A DNA stretch of 64,000 nucleotides from Grammothele lineata (GCA_002150815.3 NDFF03000181.1:1-64000), one strand, 5' to 3'. Counted from the stretch's first letter, positions 23,191 through 36,533 are shown. Notes: generated by a model not told the origin, from the sequence alone. Translations and numbers: made by a program.

Positions 23191-25386
23191 TCATACAGAC
23201 GCAGTGTCGTCTCCTTTGTACGCGGACTCGGGTCGCGAAATGTGAGAGTCGACCTCGCTGACGACACCGACCATCTCTGTCTCCACCTTGATGTTGATAA
23301 TCTGCATCTCCGGCTCTGGTGGCTAGTGAACATAGGGTATCGTGTCAGCGTCGAACCGTAGGTGCTAGGAACGTACTTACCTGAGGAACGTTGTACTGCT
23401 CAAGCGTCGCCGCTCTCTGCGCGTTTGCTAGCGAGTTGAGTTTCATCGAGTTGGTGTCGAAGATGTCCATTCCTCGCTGCGCGAGGCGTTTCCTCGAATT
23501 TAGCCTGTGATACATGAGCGTTACTTCAGCAACGAATGGTGTGTAGCACTTACACAGCCAGGAAACAATTCCCGTATACTAGTAAAGAGCATGATTCAGG
23601 ATAGTGACGCTGGACGTCGAATTGAGGACGTACGCTTCGCCGTGATTATACTGAACCCAACATAGATGAGGTTTCTCGGGAGAGCGGCAGCCTGGCACCG
23701 GACTCGTGAGTATGCGTCTTTGACTTATCAATATAGGATGCTCACCAAGATTAGAGAGATGACGTTCGAAATACTTGTGAAAGACAATTGAGCTTTGCGC
23801 CACAAACGACTCAATACCTTGACTTACCCGATTAGCATACCTGTAGAAGAACGTCAGCATGGGTGAACAACGTTCACAAACAGAGTACACACCGGTGTTG
23901 ATGGCGTAGATGATCAGAATGTCGATCATAGAATCCGTCCTAAGAAGATCGTCAGCGAGGATCCCAACGTCGCCGAGTAGTCCAGCTACCTTTTGAATCC
24001 TGTGCGACATTGGCGCAAAACGATGATGAGGGCACCTGTCAAGAGGATATCCGCACACGTCGCCATTCCGAAACATGCCGAAATCAACCACTGAGGGACA
24101 CTCAGTCTGGTTAGACAGAGAGTATTGTGTACGATGTGCTCACCGTGAGACTGTAGAACTGTGAGAAGCCGGTGACGAGATTTCTGAAGGAGGGACGTTA
24201 ATCGATACCACACGCCTCGTGCGGGGAGACGTACGCTTCCACGGATGCGGCTGAATGAAACACCGGGATCAACACCATATTGCATCGCATAACGATATCA
24301 TACTCACCAAGTCCAAAGGCTATGAAAGTTGCGCGGATATCTGAGTAAGCAGGGTGACAAGACAACATAGCGTGTCATACATACCAAACGCTCCAGCCAG
24401 GAAGAACATCTACAGACTAACTTGAGCAAAGCCTCTTCGTGAGGGGAATAGAATGCTTACGGCAAATCCGACTACGTATCGATACTTAGGTCCGACTACG
24501 CATTGTTTGTGCTCAATCTCTCGACAGGAGATAAAGGATAGGAAGCTCTTACTCAAAAACACTCGTCGAGCGAAGAATCTGGACGTTGTTTCAGCCTAGT
24601 AGTTCTTCTGCGTATGATGAGGACGTACATTTGTGAAACAAACATGATCGTAGACTATGTAGACTTCGATGAGTAATCGTCCCCAACAGATTCCGCAGAA
24701 AGACTTACCGCAACCATTGGGAGGAACTTGATATACACGAAGTCAGAGCGGAGAGAGTGCAACAAATTATACTCCAACACATACCGATATAGACCTGCAC
24801 ACGTGTGAGATTGATTCAAAGGATCACGAATGGAAGATACGAACCATACACCACGTTGTGGAAGCTTCTCCGGGTGAAAGTAATTACTGACCAAATAATA
24901 GTAGCTACAGTTCGCGTCAGTTGCTGGAACTCTCGATGTCATCGAGGAGCGTATACCAGGTGTGCATGTTCATCGCGGAATGTAGTGTCTCCAGGGCTCT
25001 GTCGATCTTGCGTTCGTCTCGCTAATCGAATGGAATATACTGCAAAATACACCTACATGATCGAGATAACCTGTCGTTTCCGGGGTCAGATTGGGTGACA
25101 TCGAACGTAAGCGTTGATTCCACGCACCAATATCTTGAAGAATACAGGATCCGTCGGGTAGATGCGTGCATACCGATACGCCTGGTGCAGCGTCAAACCG
25201 TACAGTCTGTGGAACCGTAAGTGACAACGTCTGAGAATTCGGATGCGTGCACGACACGTACATCAAGCCAAAGAATGTACCAAGAAGGACCGCCCCGAAC
25301 GTACTATCCAACGACGGGATCGTCGGCAGAGCCGCGAGCGGGTTGTCTGCCAGAGGATTCGCCGTAGCGTTGGGCGAGGCGGACAT
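23191..25386 (-). CDS. DUF6534-type multi-pass membrane protein (copy 5)
   Basis: Spliced model of 22 exons and 351 aa, start ATG 25386-25384, exon 1 25386-25262, last exon 23322-23191. Internal lengths are 79, 14, 42, 60, 10, 18, 26, 26, 35, 25, 12, 16, 40, 101, 47, 13, 28, 58, 25, 124. N-terminus: LDSTFGAVLLGTFFGL. Landmarks: YYYLVSNYFHPEKLPQRGVW, QIFFARRVF, GMDIFDTNSMKL, then YNVPQ and INIKVETE in the tail. Copy 1 has the same length and is the closest relative in sequence, yet has two fewer introns and the opposite orientation. A TATATAT run at 25440-25446 lies about 55 bp upstream of the ATG on the minus strand. Confidence 0.9.
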
Positions 25387-26913
25387 GGTCGCTAACGTAA
25401 GAAGGAGCGAGGGAGAGGACGACCAATGCGGACGAACAGTATATATCGACAGCTTCTGTGGGCGCGCACCGCGGCGCGCCCACGGCGTGCTCTCAGCGTC
25501 TTCGCGGGAATGCGAGCGGCGCGGGCGTCGGCGCTTGATACGCCCTCGAGAACCGGGCCTGAGGGCATCAGCACGAGGAGAGACGCGCGCAGGAGTCCTC
25601 CGCCGACAAGGAGGATTTGATGCGTAAGGGGGAAGCACAACGGGTGTATTGCCCTTGTGATGATTGTGTTCACCGGAGAGAAGCAGTGGTCTGAATGAGG
25701 GGCAGGAAGGTGCACCTCGTGGCTAGAACGAAGAAGGTGGACTGGTGTCGCTCTCACGCCGCCTCCGTCAAGACGTATTGGGCCCGAGAGCCCCTTGGGA
25801 GAGGACGCTGCCGGTGGGAAGTACCCGCGCAGGTTGCGTTAGCACGTCATAGCACAGTCCTTCATATGGCTGACGCTGTGGACAATTATACACATCATGG
25901 TGCCTAATGAGAACCCTACGCCCGAATCAGCATCCTCTGTGACCTGAAACTCGGAGACTGACCCACTCACAGATACCACAACGGCCTCTTCGTACAATTG
26001 GATGCCGAGCTCAAAGGAGGTCGCAAGGTTCAGCTAGTTGGCAGTTTGTGGTACGGCCCGGGCAATCTAGCCTGTTACGATGAAAATCTGTCAGACCTGT
26101 GCGCATCTGTTGGTGGGCTGTCAAAATAACTAAGATATAAACCGGAATTACGAACAGATCGCTGCGCGTGCACTCGGTGAATCTTCAAGCCATCTTCAGT
26201 GGCCCATCAGTTGATTATACCTCAGCGACACTTGGCACGCCCAATAAAGTGAGGTCAATATGCCAGACTTACTGCAAATCGCGAGGAAAAGCTGGGGAAA
26301 CACGTTGTGATATTAACGCATACCGTATCCATAATTTTACCTAGACACGTCGTAGGAAGTTTGAGTCTCTCCACACAGACAGACGGTGGCGGCGGGTGCC
26401 AACGGTCGAACGTCGGGCTCGTCGGGATTGTGTCGGGAGGTTCGGACATTGATGACATAAGCGTTTGCCGGCCGCTCCGGCCGATGGCCGAGACCGGTAT
26501 TTCAAGCGCCGCCTCGATGGTGGCCCTTCAAGTTTTCGGTCCAATCCTGAGGCATTTATATCACGTCTTTTGTGTATAGAAGGTGTGCATGTCGAACTCG
26601 AAGAAACCCCAGGACGTGCGCGAGTGCTCAAAGCACCTTCGATCTATGCCGCGAAGAACCTACCTGGGTATGGCCCGCGGCTTACAGTGCTTGGCAAAGA
26701 TGCTGCCAAGTTGCACCAAGTTGAATACAAGTGGACGCACTTCAAGTTTCTTGGTCCGCCGAGCGGATGTGGTGTGCGAGTGTACGGATGTTGTGAGTCC
26801 TCCAGTGTCGTATACCGTCCACCACGATGCAAGATTAAGACGATTATCAATGTGGACCCCCGAACCACTATTATATACGAGATCCATGTACGATATAGAT
26901 AGAGAGACTAAAG
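25387..26913. other. Intergenic between DUF6534 copy 5 and the P450 gene
   Basis: 1.5 kb with the promoter of copy 5 at its left edge and the 3' flank of the P450 at its right. A 145-codon plus-strand frame at 26465-26902 overlaps other frames and resembles nothing I know. Confidence 0.45.
25440..25446 (-). promoter_or_regulatory. TATA box of DUF6534 copy 5
   Basis: TATATAT about 55 bp upstream of the minus-strand start codon at 25386. Confidence 0.5.
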
Positions 26914-29193
26914 TTATAGAGCATCTAGGTCAACGCCGGAACGCCGCACCGCCTTCACAAGGAGCTTACGCCTGAAAAACGTCGTGTGCATGCATACCAT
27001 GCTATCGACGAACGCGCGCGGATCTGCGTCTGGAGGGAGCGAAAGATCGAACGTGAGCACGAGGCGGGCCAGAACGTTCCGCATCTCGCGGTACGCGAGT
27101 GGCCGTCCGATGCACGCGTAGGGACCTGTGTAAGGTTTGTCCACAGATGAGCTTAACTTTCTTTCGGGCACACTGAGATAAGGAGGGATGCTCTTACCGA
27201 AGGAGAATGAAGCTAAAACGGGCTTGTCCGCCTTCTCTCCAGGGTTGAGACTCTCCTCGAGCCATCGTTCTGGATAGAAGCGCTGCAGGCGACAACGTTG
27301 TGGGCATCAGTCCCAGGCCAGACCGCGCATCGCGCATGGCCCTCGAGGGCGGACATTGACCGCACACGCACCAATGGATCCGGAGAGAAGTGCTCCGCGC
27401 TGACCTGCTGACTGTACGCGGCAAGCGCGACGGTAGTTCCCGGGGGGATGAACTTCCCGTCCACGATCGCGCCGCCTTCGGGGACGACACGAGGGATGAA
27501 GAAGGGGGTACCAAGCCGGAGGGCTTCGCTGATTACTGCGTTGAGGAAGGGAAGGGAAGCAAGTGTGGAAGCTGGGAGGGGTACTGTTGGATCTGGGAAG
27601 GCAGCGTCGAGCTCGGCGCGCAGGCGCTGGTAGTAGTGTGGCGAGGAGAGGAGGTAATGTACAGAGAGGGCCGTTATGACTGCTATGTTGTCCGAACCTG
27701 TAGTCGTTGATGACATTATTCTGAGCAACCTTCAGTAGAGTGGGGTGTAGTGTGGGACACATACCACCTATGGCGGCGATACACGCGTCATTCTCGATGT
27801 CCGGTGTTGACACCCCGCTTTGAAGCTGTGCGCTCCTCAGAGAGCGATATTCACCTGAAGAATGAAAAGACTTACAAGACACGACACAAGGCCGCAGAAT
27901 TCTGGTTGTGAATCCAGCTTATCGCGCATGACTCTTCTCAGCATATTCGTTAGAGCGTTCCCGTCACTGGAAGTCCCCAGAGACCATAGTATATCCACCA
28001 GCCATGAGGACGTCCCCAAACTGTGGACCTTGGCGTCAGAACTGCACTCAAGCGTAAACTCAACTTTGGAGAGGCAGCGTACAGATCAGTTGCGGCTAGC
28101 ATCATCTTCCCAACAGACGAAATTCCCTCCGGGTCGCCTCTTTCCATGAGTCTCTGTTGGTTGAATGTAGGTCAATGACGGTTCAAGATGACCGTCAACG
28201 GGCAACTTACTGAGTCGGACCCTCCGAATATGACGTCCATCTGCGGCAGGACCTCTGAGCGTACAGTCCGAGATCGAGAAACGCGACTGACGCACCGTGA
28301 GGTCGAACGCCCAATGCGACAAAGCTTCTTTCAGATCTACCAAGCCACTCTCCTGTTCTTTCTGTCGGCGCTGGATGCACTTCATGAGCTTGAATCCGCG
28401 CCGCTCGAGTGCAGGCATGAGGCCGGCCAGTCTACCGGCACATAAAAACAAGCACAATCGTCAGTACCAGCACGCCGATCCGACTCATGGTCAGGCACGT
28501 ACCCCTCCGCGGTAAAGAGACGAGCCCACGCTCTCCTCCGCTCGGTGTGGAGCGCACGCGACTCGGGCTTGAGGAAGAGTTCGACGCCGGGGTGCGCGAG
28601 GCGTCTGCGGTAGGTATCGCTCTTCTCCATGCGCGAGTAGAGGGGAATGGCGGAGGCGGAGTTGATTGAGAGCATGTTCGGACCTTTGGTCGTGCCATCA
28701 GCTGCACTCTTCGTTATCTGTGAGATCTGAAAGGAAGACATACCGATGCGCACGAAGGGCCCATAGCGTTGATGCAACGCATGGATGACAAGATGTCGGC
28801 GTCCGCGGATCGAGTTGAAGAGAAGCCACAAGGAGGTGACGCGCGCAAGCGCCGGCCCCGGAAACGAAGCTAATGGGTGGTGGGGAGAAAGGCGGTAACA
28901 GGTTGTCGATGCTGCCAAGGTGAATAAATAAACAATGTAACAGAAGAATGTGGCGACCGGCGCATATTGAGAAAGAACGTTGCTGGATGCCACTAGAAGG
29001 TATTGTAGTAGAAGTACAATCACAAGAAGGGGGACTGCATGGTCTCCGCGAACCGGGAATCGGTGGATGAGCAACCAGGACACCTGTGAAAAATCTTTGA
29101 TGAGCGTGTTGTCCCTAAGGCGCAGCTGAGACTTACCAGTCCTCCTACTGCGAACGATAGGAGAAAAGGAGGGTACCCTGACCCGTAGTCCAT
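26914..29193 (-). CDS. Cytochrome P450 monooxygenase
   Basis: Spliced model of 11 exons and 546 aa: 29193-29137, 29083-28744, 28683-28503, 28431-28296, 28240-28211, 28153-28083, 28020-27876, 27825-27768, 27697-27372, 27282-27198, 27125-26914. The N-terminus has hydrophobic anchors, then HPLASFPGPALARVTSLW and YGPFVRIG.GPN. The I helix reads AAIGSDNIAV, where the usual Thr after SD is Asn. The K helix has EALRLG with the ExxR motif, PERF-type FYPERW follows, and the haem loop reads FSFGPYACIGR with Cys as iron ligand and Tyr where Arg is usual. It should be an ER-anchored oxidase. Its position next to two transporters and a PKS suggests tailoring of a polyketide, which is inference. It is divergent from the MFS gene at 30643. 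Confidence 0.92.
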
Positions 29194-30642
29194 CTAACGG
29201 ACCGAGGACCTACTGCAATACGGTCTTGAATAGCGGGGGAAGAGCTGTTTCACGGCCAAGTCGTAGGACAACACAACATATAAGAGACCATTGCGGTGAG
29301 TCTCTGGCCGTCAGGGACGGATCGTCCATCACGACCATGTCTTGTCTCAAGCTAGCGGCGCCAGCGCGCGTCAACCACCATCGGGCGAGGCACCAAGACT
29401 ATCAATGTCGCCGACCGCGGACGCGCAGGCAAGGCGATGTTCAGTGCCACTAACCCTGGGGACGAAAAGCAATCATCAATGGATGCACTTGTGCTACGAA
29501 GTCAGCTGTAAATACTACTCACCATGCAGCTACTGTCGTCGTGCTGGAAGTCAGACGCGATGCTATCTCCGTACCGCACGAAACACCCCAGAAGTCAGTG
29601 AAACAGTCATGGAGATTGAACACTCGGCGCGTCGTCTAGATCAATGTCCGAGTGAGAACCTGACCATCTCCGTGCTAAGTAACTCGCGCTAAACGCTGCT
29701 TTCGGAGGTCGATCCAATTTAATCTCCGACTCAATCAGACGCCCAACGCCTTTTTCGCCCATGACGGCGACGACGACGACACGACCTTCTCGACCTCGCC
29801 TCTGTCCTCCTCTCGCCCACAACGACTTTTTTCATCTTTCTTCTCGACGCACGAAACATGAAATCTAGGCGAAGCTGCTCCGAAGTGTCTCCATTCTCAC
29901 TGCCAGAGCGTTCGCGCCTTTCCCGGACCCGACAACCTCGTAGCGCTTACTAAGGAAGACAAATACCGAACGCACTCTCCGTTTTTTACATCCGGCCGCT
30001 GGGAGAGCTCAAGTCGTTAATCGGGTCAATTCCCCTCTGGAGCCGCGTGTACATGATCGTTGCAACAACCACAACGGTACGTTACGACGTCTCCGCTGAC
30101 GGTTGTTACGATTCGCTCATGTCCATTCTGTCTCTCCGCAGTGCGAACAAGATGATGAGGATGCGCGCGAAGAGCTTCCAAGACTTACACTGCCGTAGCG
30201 CTGCGACGATGGTTCAGTCCGATGGCGGGCGGCGAAGCGCTTCTTCCAGCAAGTTCCCTCTGATGCTCCGCGCGCCGAGAAGAAACAGACTTGCCGCGAG
30301 ACCGTCACGGGCGCATCGGCGCACGCACAGCCCTCGAGGCAGCGTGTGTGTCCGGCGTCGCCCGTCGCGATCTCTGCGGAGCGGCAACAGCACGCCTCGT
30401 CGGACAATTGGAGGCCTTCCTAATGATGAGCTCCGCCGGGGGCGCTGTTCGCGCACAGAACGGTCGAAACTTAGTCGCGTCTCTATCCATATTAATGCCG
30501 ACCCTCTCTGCGCGTTCCGCGACCCTCACTAACGTTCTCTTCTGGCCATGGACGACGAGACTGGGTGCGCCTTTTCCCATCTGTGGCGTACTGGGACATA
30601 TGTCTGATGCTGAAGCACTCCTCTACTAGTTCCACGACCGCG
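29194..30642. other. Divergent promoter region of P450 and MFS genes
   Basis: 1.45 kb between two divergent start codons. I find no gene in it. The overlapping open frames at 30047-30629 on both strands look like GC-rich chance frames. Confidence 0.45.
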
Positions 30643-32733
30643 ATGACTGGGGAGGCAACGACGCAGACAACATACAAGCGTGGGGTTGACTTCTGGATGG
30701 TGTACGTCTCCAATTTGGTGGTGGACATGCTCTCCGTGCTGGACGTCGTGAGTGCTTTCTTCTCTTCATGTGTTTCTTCCCTCCGGTCTTATGCGGCCGC
30801 CATGTCTCAAGATGGCGGTGTCGACCGCGCTACCCACCATCGTCGATCACCTGCACGGCACCGACTTCATCTGGGTCGGGAGTGCGTTCACGATCGCGTC
30901 TACTGCTATCATCCCCTTCGTCGGCGATCTCGTCTCCGGCTTTGGACGCAAGCCCGTCCTCCTTGCTTTCATTCTCATCTTCGCCGTTGGTTCCGCAATA
31001 TGTGGCGCCGCGACGAGCATGAACATGCTCATCGCTGGCCGAGGTACGTCTACACTCGTAACCTATCTGTACTTAGGCGAGAAGCTCATCTCTGCCCGCA
31101 GCGGTCCAGGGCTTTGGTGGCGGAGGGTGCCTTTCCATCACCGAGATTATCTATGCGGATCTTGTTCCACTTCCTGAGCGTGGCAAGTTCCAGGGCATCA
31201 TCGCTTCGTAAGCTTCGTTACTTCTTAGTACCACATGCATATACTCAACCTTCCTTCAGAGTTTGGGCACTTGGATGGTACGTGCACCTTGAAAGTCAAA
31301 CGAATCATCGTCTCAAGCGGTTTATAGCGCGATCGGTCCTCCCATTGGTGGCGCGTTCGCCAACTCCGGCTCGAGCTCCAATACTTGGCGATGGCTCTTT
31401 TACCTCAACCTTCCGCTCTGCGGCATCGCATTCCTTTTGACCACCATCTTCCTTCGCGTACACACACCCAAGTTCGAGTTCAAGAAGACTGTCACGCGAA
31501 TGGACTGGGGGTATGTTTTTTGCTGTCCTCCGCCGTCCAGGTCAGAGAGGCTGACGCGAACCTATTGCATCGCGCAGCGGTATCCTCATCATCGTCGGGA
31601 GCACGGTGTCGCTCCTCATCGCTATGACTTGGGGCGGACTCCAGTTTGCTTGGGATTCGTCCCACGTCCTGGTACCACTCGTTGTGGGTGGCGTTGGCAT
31701 CCTCGCGTTCTTCGCATACGAACGCATCTTCTCTGGGCACACAGTGAGCACGCTTCCTCGTCAAGAGCAGCATAAAATGACTGAGCGTCGCTTGTGCAGG
31801 TACCTAGCGCGTTCTTCACGAGCCGCACAACATTCAGCGGGTACGTTGGTACCTTCTGCCATGGGATCGTCTCCCTTGGCGCCATCTGTACGTTCCTCCT
31901 TCTCCTCGCCCTTTCTTTCTTCCTCACTCGACTCGCCAGACTACCTCCCCGTCTATTTCCAAGCCGTCCAGGATGCCTCACCCATCGGCTCTGGTGTCGA
32001 CATCTTCCCGCTCACCCTCACCATCCCCTTCGCCGCCATCATAGCCGGAGGGTCGGTCAAGGCCGTGAAGAAGTACGTGCCGCAAAACTTCATCGGCTGG
32101 GCGATCACCCTCATCGGCTTCGGGGTCATGTCAATCGTAACGGAGAAGAGCTCGCGCGCGGCGTACATCGGCACTCAGATCCCCGCTGGCATTGGCATAG
32201 GGATGGTGTGGGTGCTCACGCAGTTCCCGATCCTGGCGCCGCTGCCTGTGTCGAACAGCGCGCATGCGCTCGCGTTCCACGTGTTCCTCCGCCGACTCGC
32301 ACAAGTAGGCATCATATTCGTACATTCTGTTTGATACGTCACTCACGTCGCACCTCAGAGTTTCGGCATCGCCATTGGCGGCACGATCATCCAAAACGTC
32401 CTCCTGCGCGACCTCCCCAAACCCTTCGTAGCCACGCTCCCTCAAGGCGTCGAGATCGCATACGCGATCATCCCCTCCATCCGCGGCCTGCAAGAACCAG
32501 ACAAGACAGCGGTCCGGCACGCGTTCGCGAACGCCGTGCAGCTCGTCTGGCGCGTCCTGCTCGGCGTCGCTGGGGTCGGCTTCCTCTCGTGCGCGCTGAT
32601 GAAGGAGGAGACGCTCAGGACGGACATGGACGAGAAATGGGGCTTGCAGGAGCGTGAACCGGGCGCGGGAAGCACGGCGGCGTCGCTCTCGGAGCAGGGC
32701 TTGGCGAAGGACGTCGATTCTGCGTCGCAGTGA
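30643..32733 (+). CDS. MFS transporter, DHA2-like (14-TM) exporter
   Basis: Spliced model of 9 exons and 545 aa: 30643-30747, 30812-31043, 31102-31207, 31260-31277, 31328-31510, 31578-31743, 31800-31887, 31940-32304, 32359-32733. Landmarks: TM1 ending VMAVSTALPTI, the loop between TM2 and TM3 GDLVSGFGRKPVLL (MFS motif A), RAVQGFGGGG in TM4, and GPPIGGAFA (motif C, the antiporter motif) in TM5. Length and motif C fit proton-coupled multidrug exporters of the plasma membrane. Next to a P450 and a PKS it could export the locus product or give self-resistance. One exon is only 18 nt. The C-terminal tail is acidic and Ser-rich. Confidence 0.92.
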
Positions 32734-33574
32734 GGGGTTTGGTTCCACGCTTGGCGGGATACGGGGCCGGGTAGGACTTCCAGCTCGGACTAGGTGCAAA
32801 ACGAAGGGGAGCGCGGTGGGCGGGGTGGCGTTGTACGTTATGGCACTGGTGGTTTTCGTACGTTATCCGGTTGCTAGCTTGTGCTCTCGCTCATTTTGCA
32901 TGTTTCATCCATCATCGAGTAATTTATACCCATGCCAGTTGTTGCTCTCGTTCTCCTGCTCGGCGTGTGGGCTGCCGGCCATCGAACAATCTGAGAAGGA
33001 CCCGCAGAATGCTCCGCTATTTGTGGAGCGAAATCGAAGATGATAACAAGAGACGTATATACTCACGAGCTATAGGTGCATCGAAGGACTCAGGACTCGG
33101 AGATCACGCACCGGAGGATGAGTTTTGTGTGACAGCTCAGCAAGCCACATGCCAAAGGACGTGCCCGGACTCACCATCGAGGGTGAAGGTTCCCCGCTCT
33201 CTCACTCATTCACCCTCGCCTGCATCATCTTGCGCATCATAGGGGTGATGTCATGCACATCCAGATCACAGTCTACCTGCAAAAAACGCATGGACGACTC
33301 GTGGATGAGGAGTCGGTTGGCGATCATGTGACTGCTGTCGCCATCGCGCTTCTCGATGTGCCGTACACCGGCAGCCTTCGTCTGCAATAGCTCATATACC
33401 TGCTTCATTGCGCCAGACGGTGAGCTCATCCAGCCCGCTTCTTGAAGCTTCATCGATCTCTTGACCTGCTTTCGTTGCCGAGCCCCAGTATAAGGGCGAG
33501 CAGCTGGCGCACTACGACGATGCCGCGACGCCGACTACTTCTCCCACAGGGCACTCGTCCTACGCCCGCCCACC
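32734..33574. other. Intergenic between the two MFS genes
   Basis: 840 bp. No coding signal. Promoter of the second MFS gene is expected here. I see no clear TATA element. Confidence 0.45.
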
Positions 33575-35920
33575 ATGTCGACTGTGCTCACGAAGTCCGC
33601 CTTGGGTAACGCACTTTCCGAAGACTCCGACTCTATAGACAGCAAACTCAGCCCGCCGAAGGAGGAGATTCCATCCCTGGGTGCGCTGATCGAAGCAGTA
33701 CGGAGGCGGTTCTTCTTCCTCGGTGGCAAAACGCACGACCCGGACGAAATCGCAACTCAGCCGTCCGTCTTCAATGATCCTGTTACGCGCGAGATATACC
33801 GTCCACCGGCAACATGGGAGAACGCGCATCGCTTCGACCCGTTCGCGCGCTGGACGTGGCGCGAGGAAGAGGTGCGTGTTATCTTGAAGTTTTTATCTTC
33901 GCGACGCGGGCCTGAGGTTGTGCGTCTTCACAGCGAGCTGTGCGCAAGGTCGACTGGTTGATCATGGTGTGGGCCTGTGTCATGTTCTTCAGCCTCGACC
34001 TCGACCGGACCAATCTCTCGCAAGCGAACACGGACGACTTCCTCACCGACCTCCACATGAATACGAACGACTTTAACCTCGGGAACACGCTGTTTGTGGT
34101 GAGTTCTACGTTCGCTCCTTCGTGCGCGCTCTGTATCTGATCAAGTATCGCTGCATAGTTGTGCTTCCTGCTTGCCGAACTCCCCTCGCAGCTCATCTCG
34201 AAGCGCATCGGTCCGGACGTGTGGATCCCGAGCCAGGTAAGTCTTCTTTTTTGTCGCGTTGAGGGTCTCCTCTAAGTGCTGTGTAGATGGTCTTGTGGGG
34301 CGTTGTATCTCTCTCGCAGTTCTGGCTCAACGGAAGAGCCAGCTTCCTCGCCACGCGGTAAGTCGCCTCGTCCATCTTTCTGTGATTATTCTTATGTCGA
34401 ATTTGCAGCTGTCTCCTTGGATTCATGCAGGGCGGGTTCATTCCGGACGTCGTCCTCTACCTATCGTACTTCTACACCAGCTCCGAAAGTGCGTATCACG
34501 GCCATCGCTACTCGCCAGGTCGACTGAAATTTGTCTCTACAGTGCCACTTCGGTTAGCATGGTTCTGGCTATCGAACTATGTGGCCGAAATTTCAGGAGC
34601 ATTCATCGCGTCCGGCATCCTCCGCTTGAAGGTCATCGACGGGCGTGCAGGATGGCGATACCTGTTCTTAATCGAGGGCCTTCTTACGCTCATTATTGGC
34701 ATTGCGTCTTTCTTCATGATGCCGCCCAGCCCTACACAAACGAAAGCGTGGTTCCGCCCTAAGGGCTGGTTCAGCGAACGGTGAGCGATCAGGAGTCCAT
34801 CCATCTTCACAGACTACAAACTCATTCATCGCAGCGAGGAGACAATTATGGTGAACAGGGTTCTCCGAGACGATCCTTCCAAGTCGGACATGCATAACCG
34901 CGAAGGTGTGACACCGAAGAAACTTTGGGTAGTCATCAAGGATTGGCGTATTTGGCCCATCTACATCTTGGGTCTAACCCATCTCAGTGCGTGTTATCTG
35001 TTTGCACGTCGAGTTCTGTGTGCTCACAACACCTGTAGTTCCCGTATCTCCCCCACAAACCTATCTCACGCTCTCCTTGCGTAACCTGGGATACGGCACC
35101 ACTCAATCGAACCTCCTCAGTATCCCGTCCAAGGTGATCGGGATGGTCCTCCTCATTCTCGTCAGCGACCTCAGCGAGGTCATCAACAGCCGCACGATCA
35201 CGGCCGTTCTCCTCCAGTTCTGGGCACTCCCGCTGCTCATCGCGCTCTACTCCTTTAACGAGCAGACCTCGCAGTGGGCCTACTTCGCAGTGGTGACACT
35301 CGTCGCTGGGTACCCGTACGTGCACCCGCTCCAGGTCGCGTGGGCCTCCACCAACTCGTACGGCGTCGGCACGCGTACTGTCTCGGCGTCTTTGTACAAT
35401 ATGTTCGTTCAGGCGGACGGCATCATTTCGGCGAATATCTACTTAGACGACGATAAGGTACGTAGTTCAGAACCTCACCTCAACGCCTCATCATCCTCAT
35501 AATCAGTCTTCTGCAGCCTCTTTGTGAGTGTCTCAGGCTCGGCTCTCCTTGCCATGACTATGTTCGTTCGAAACGGAACTGACATCGCTTGTCATAGACA
35601 AGCGCGGGAACCTCGTCTTGATTGTCATCGCCTCCGTCAACATATTTCTGTACTTGTTGACGTACTTGTTTTATAAGACGATTAACGAGCGCAGAGCTAG
35701 GATATGGGACTCGTGGTCGGAAAAGGTTTGCCGCCTTCAACTCATGGCGCAACGGGATTGAGTATTGACGCATCGGATTGCGGTATAGGAGCAGCAAGAG
35801 TATCTAGATACGACCGATGACAAGGTATGCTGCATGCCTCTGTCGATCTCCCAAGCTCGTAGGATTCACCAATCGAACGGCCAGGGTAACGCGAAGATGA
35901 ACTTTCGCTTTGTGTATTGA
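33575..35920 (+). CDS. MFS permease, Dal5/ACS (allantoate/anion) family
   Basis: Spliced model of 12 exons and 568 aa: 33575-33871, 33934-34098, 34159-34236, 34287-34357, 34409-34488, 34543-34780, 34835-34986, 35039-35457, 35517-35523, 35598-35725, 35789-35824, 35885-35920. A long hydrophilic N-terminus precedes RKVDWLIM...[14 protein letters not shown], the family signature of TM1, then [11 protein letters not shown] and [11 protein letters not shown]. The C-terminus [12 protein letters not shown] fits the family ending GN.RxDFRF. Members import organic anions or vitamins at the plasma membrane. The substrate here is unknown. Exon 9 is 7 nt (CCTCTTT) and completes the conserved PLYKRGN motif only when spliced in. 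Confidence 0.92.
35517..35523 (+). other. 7-nt micro-exon of the Dal5-like permease
   Basis: CCTCTTT is preceded by CTGCAG and followed by GTGAGT. With the flanking exons it gives Asp-Lys-Pro-Leu-Tyr-Lys-Arg-Gly-Asn, the conserved motif after TM11 in this family. Without it the frame is lost, since 7 is not a multiple of 3. Confidence 0.8.
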
Positions 35921-36533
35921 TTCGTATCTGGAAGCGTACGGGGTACCAACTATGTTCTAATAGACAAGGATCACCCTGTCGCACTGAGCTAATCGTACCG
36001 TACGTCGGAATACGACGACGTGGTCTTCACGGGTAGCTGAGCGCCTTTCTTTGAGCTTGTCCGGGACGTCTTGAGCTGCGCTAGCACTTGGGGGCGGGGG
36101 CGGCGGTCTGGGTGTATGGCTCATGCGACACTTGAGGATAGGGGAAAGGCTCTGAGCAAGCGGTTCCGAGTTGTTGGCTATTAATTCCACCTTTTGCGTA
36201 AGAGTGTGAACGCACCCCATGTGTCACCAGTCAGTACGGTCTGGCTCTTCGACACTCGAGATGCGAACCGTGTTACGCTGCCGACTTGACGGTAATCAGG
36301 CGGATCAGGCTTTGTTTAGGGCAGGCGTAGAGTCTCGTGGCACGTGCTCCGTCATCGCCTTGATGTTGACCTCTTGTTCGATTCCGCATCCTGCCACTAC
36401 ATACTTGGTATGGCGAAAGCCTTGGATCACGCCCTAGACTGAGGCTTCACAATCAGCGAAAACACGCAGTGCGTCAAGTGGCGAATGTAGCTGGCTGACC
36501 GGTGAGAGGAAGACCAGGCAGGTAGGTCCTACG

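Noticed and set aside
27697..27768. P450 as a pseudogene because the acceptor near 27715 leads to a stop
   Set aside because: The acceptor at 27699-27698 gives AAIGSDN in frame and the whole gene sums to 547 codons including the stop.
30565..31440. 291-codon plus-strand frame as one gene
   Set aside because: Only its first part is MFS exon 1. The rest reads through introns and the wrong frame of the next exons.
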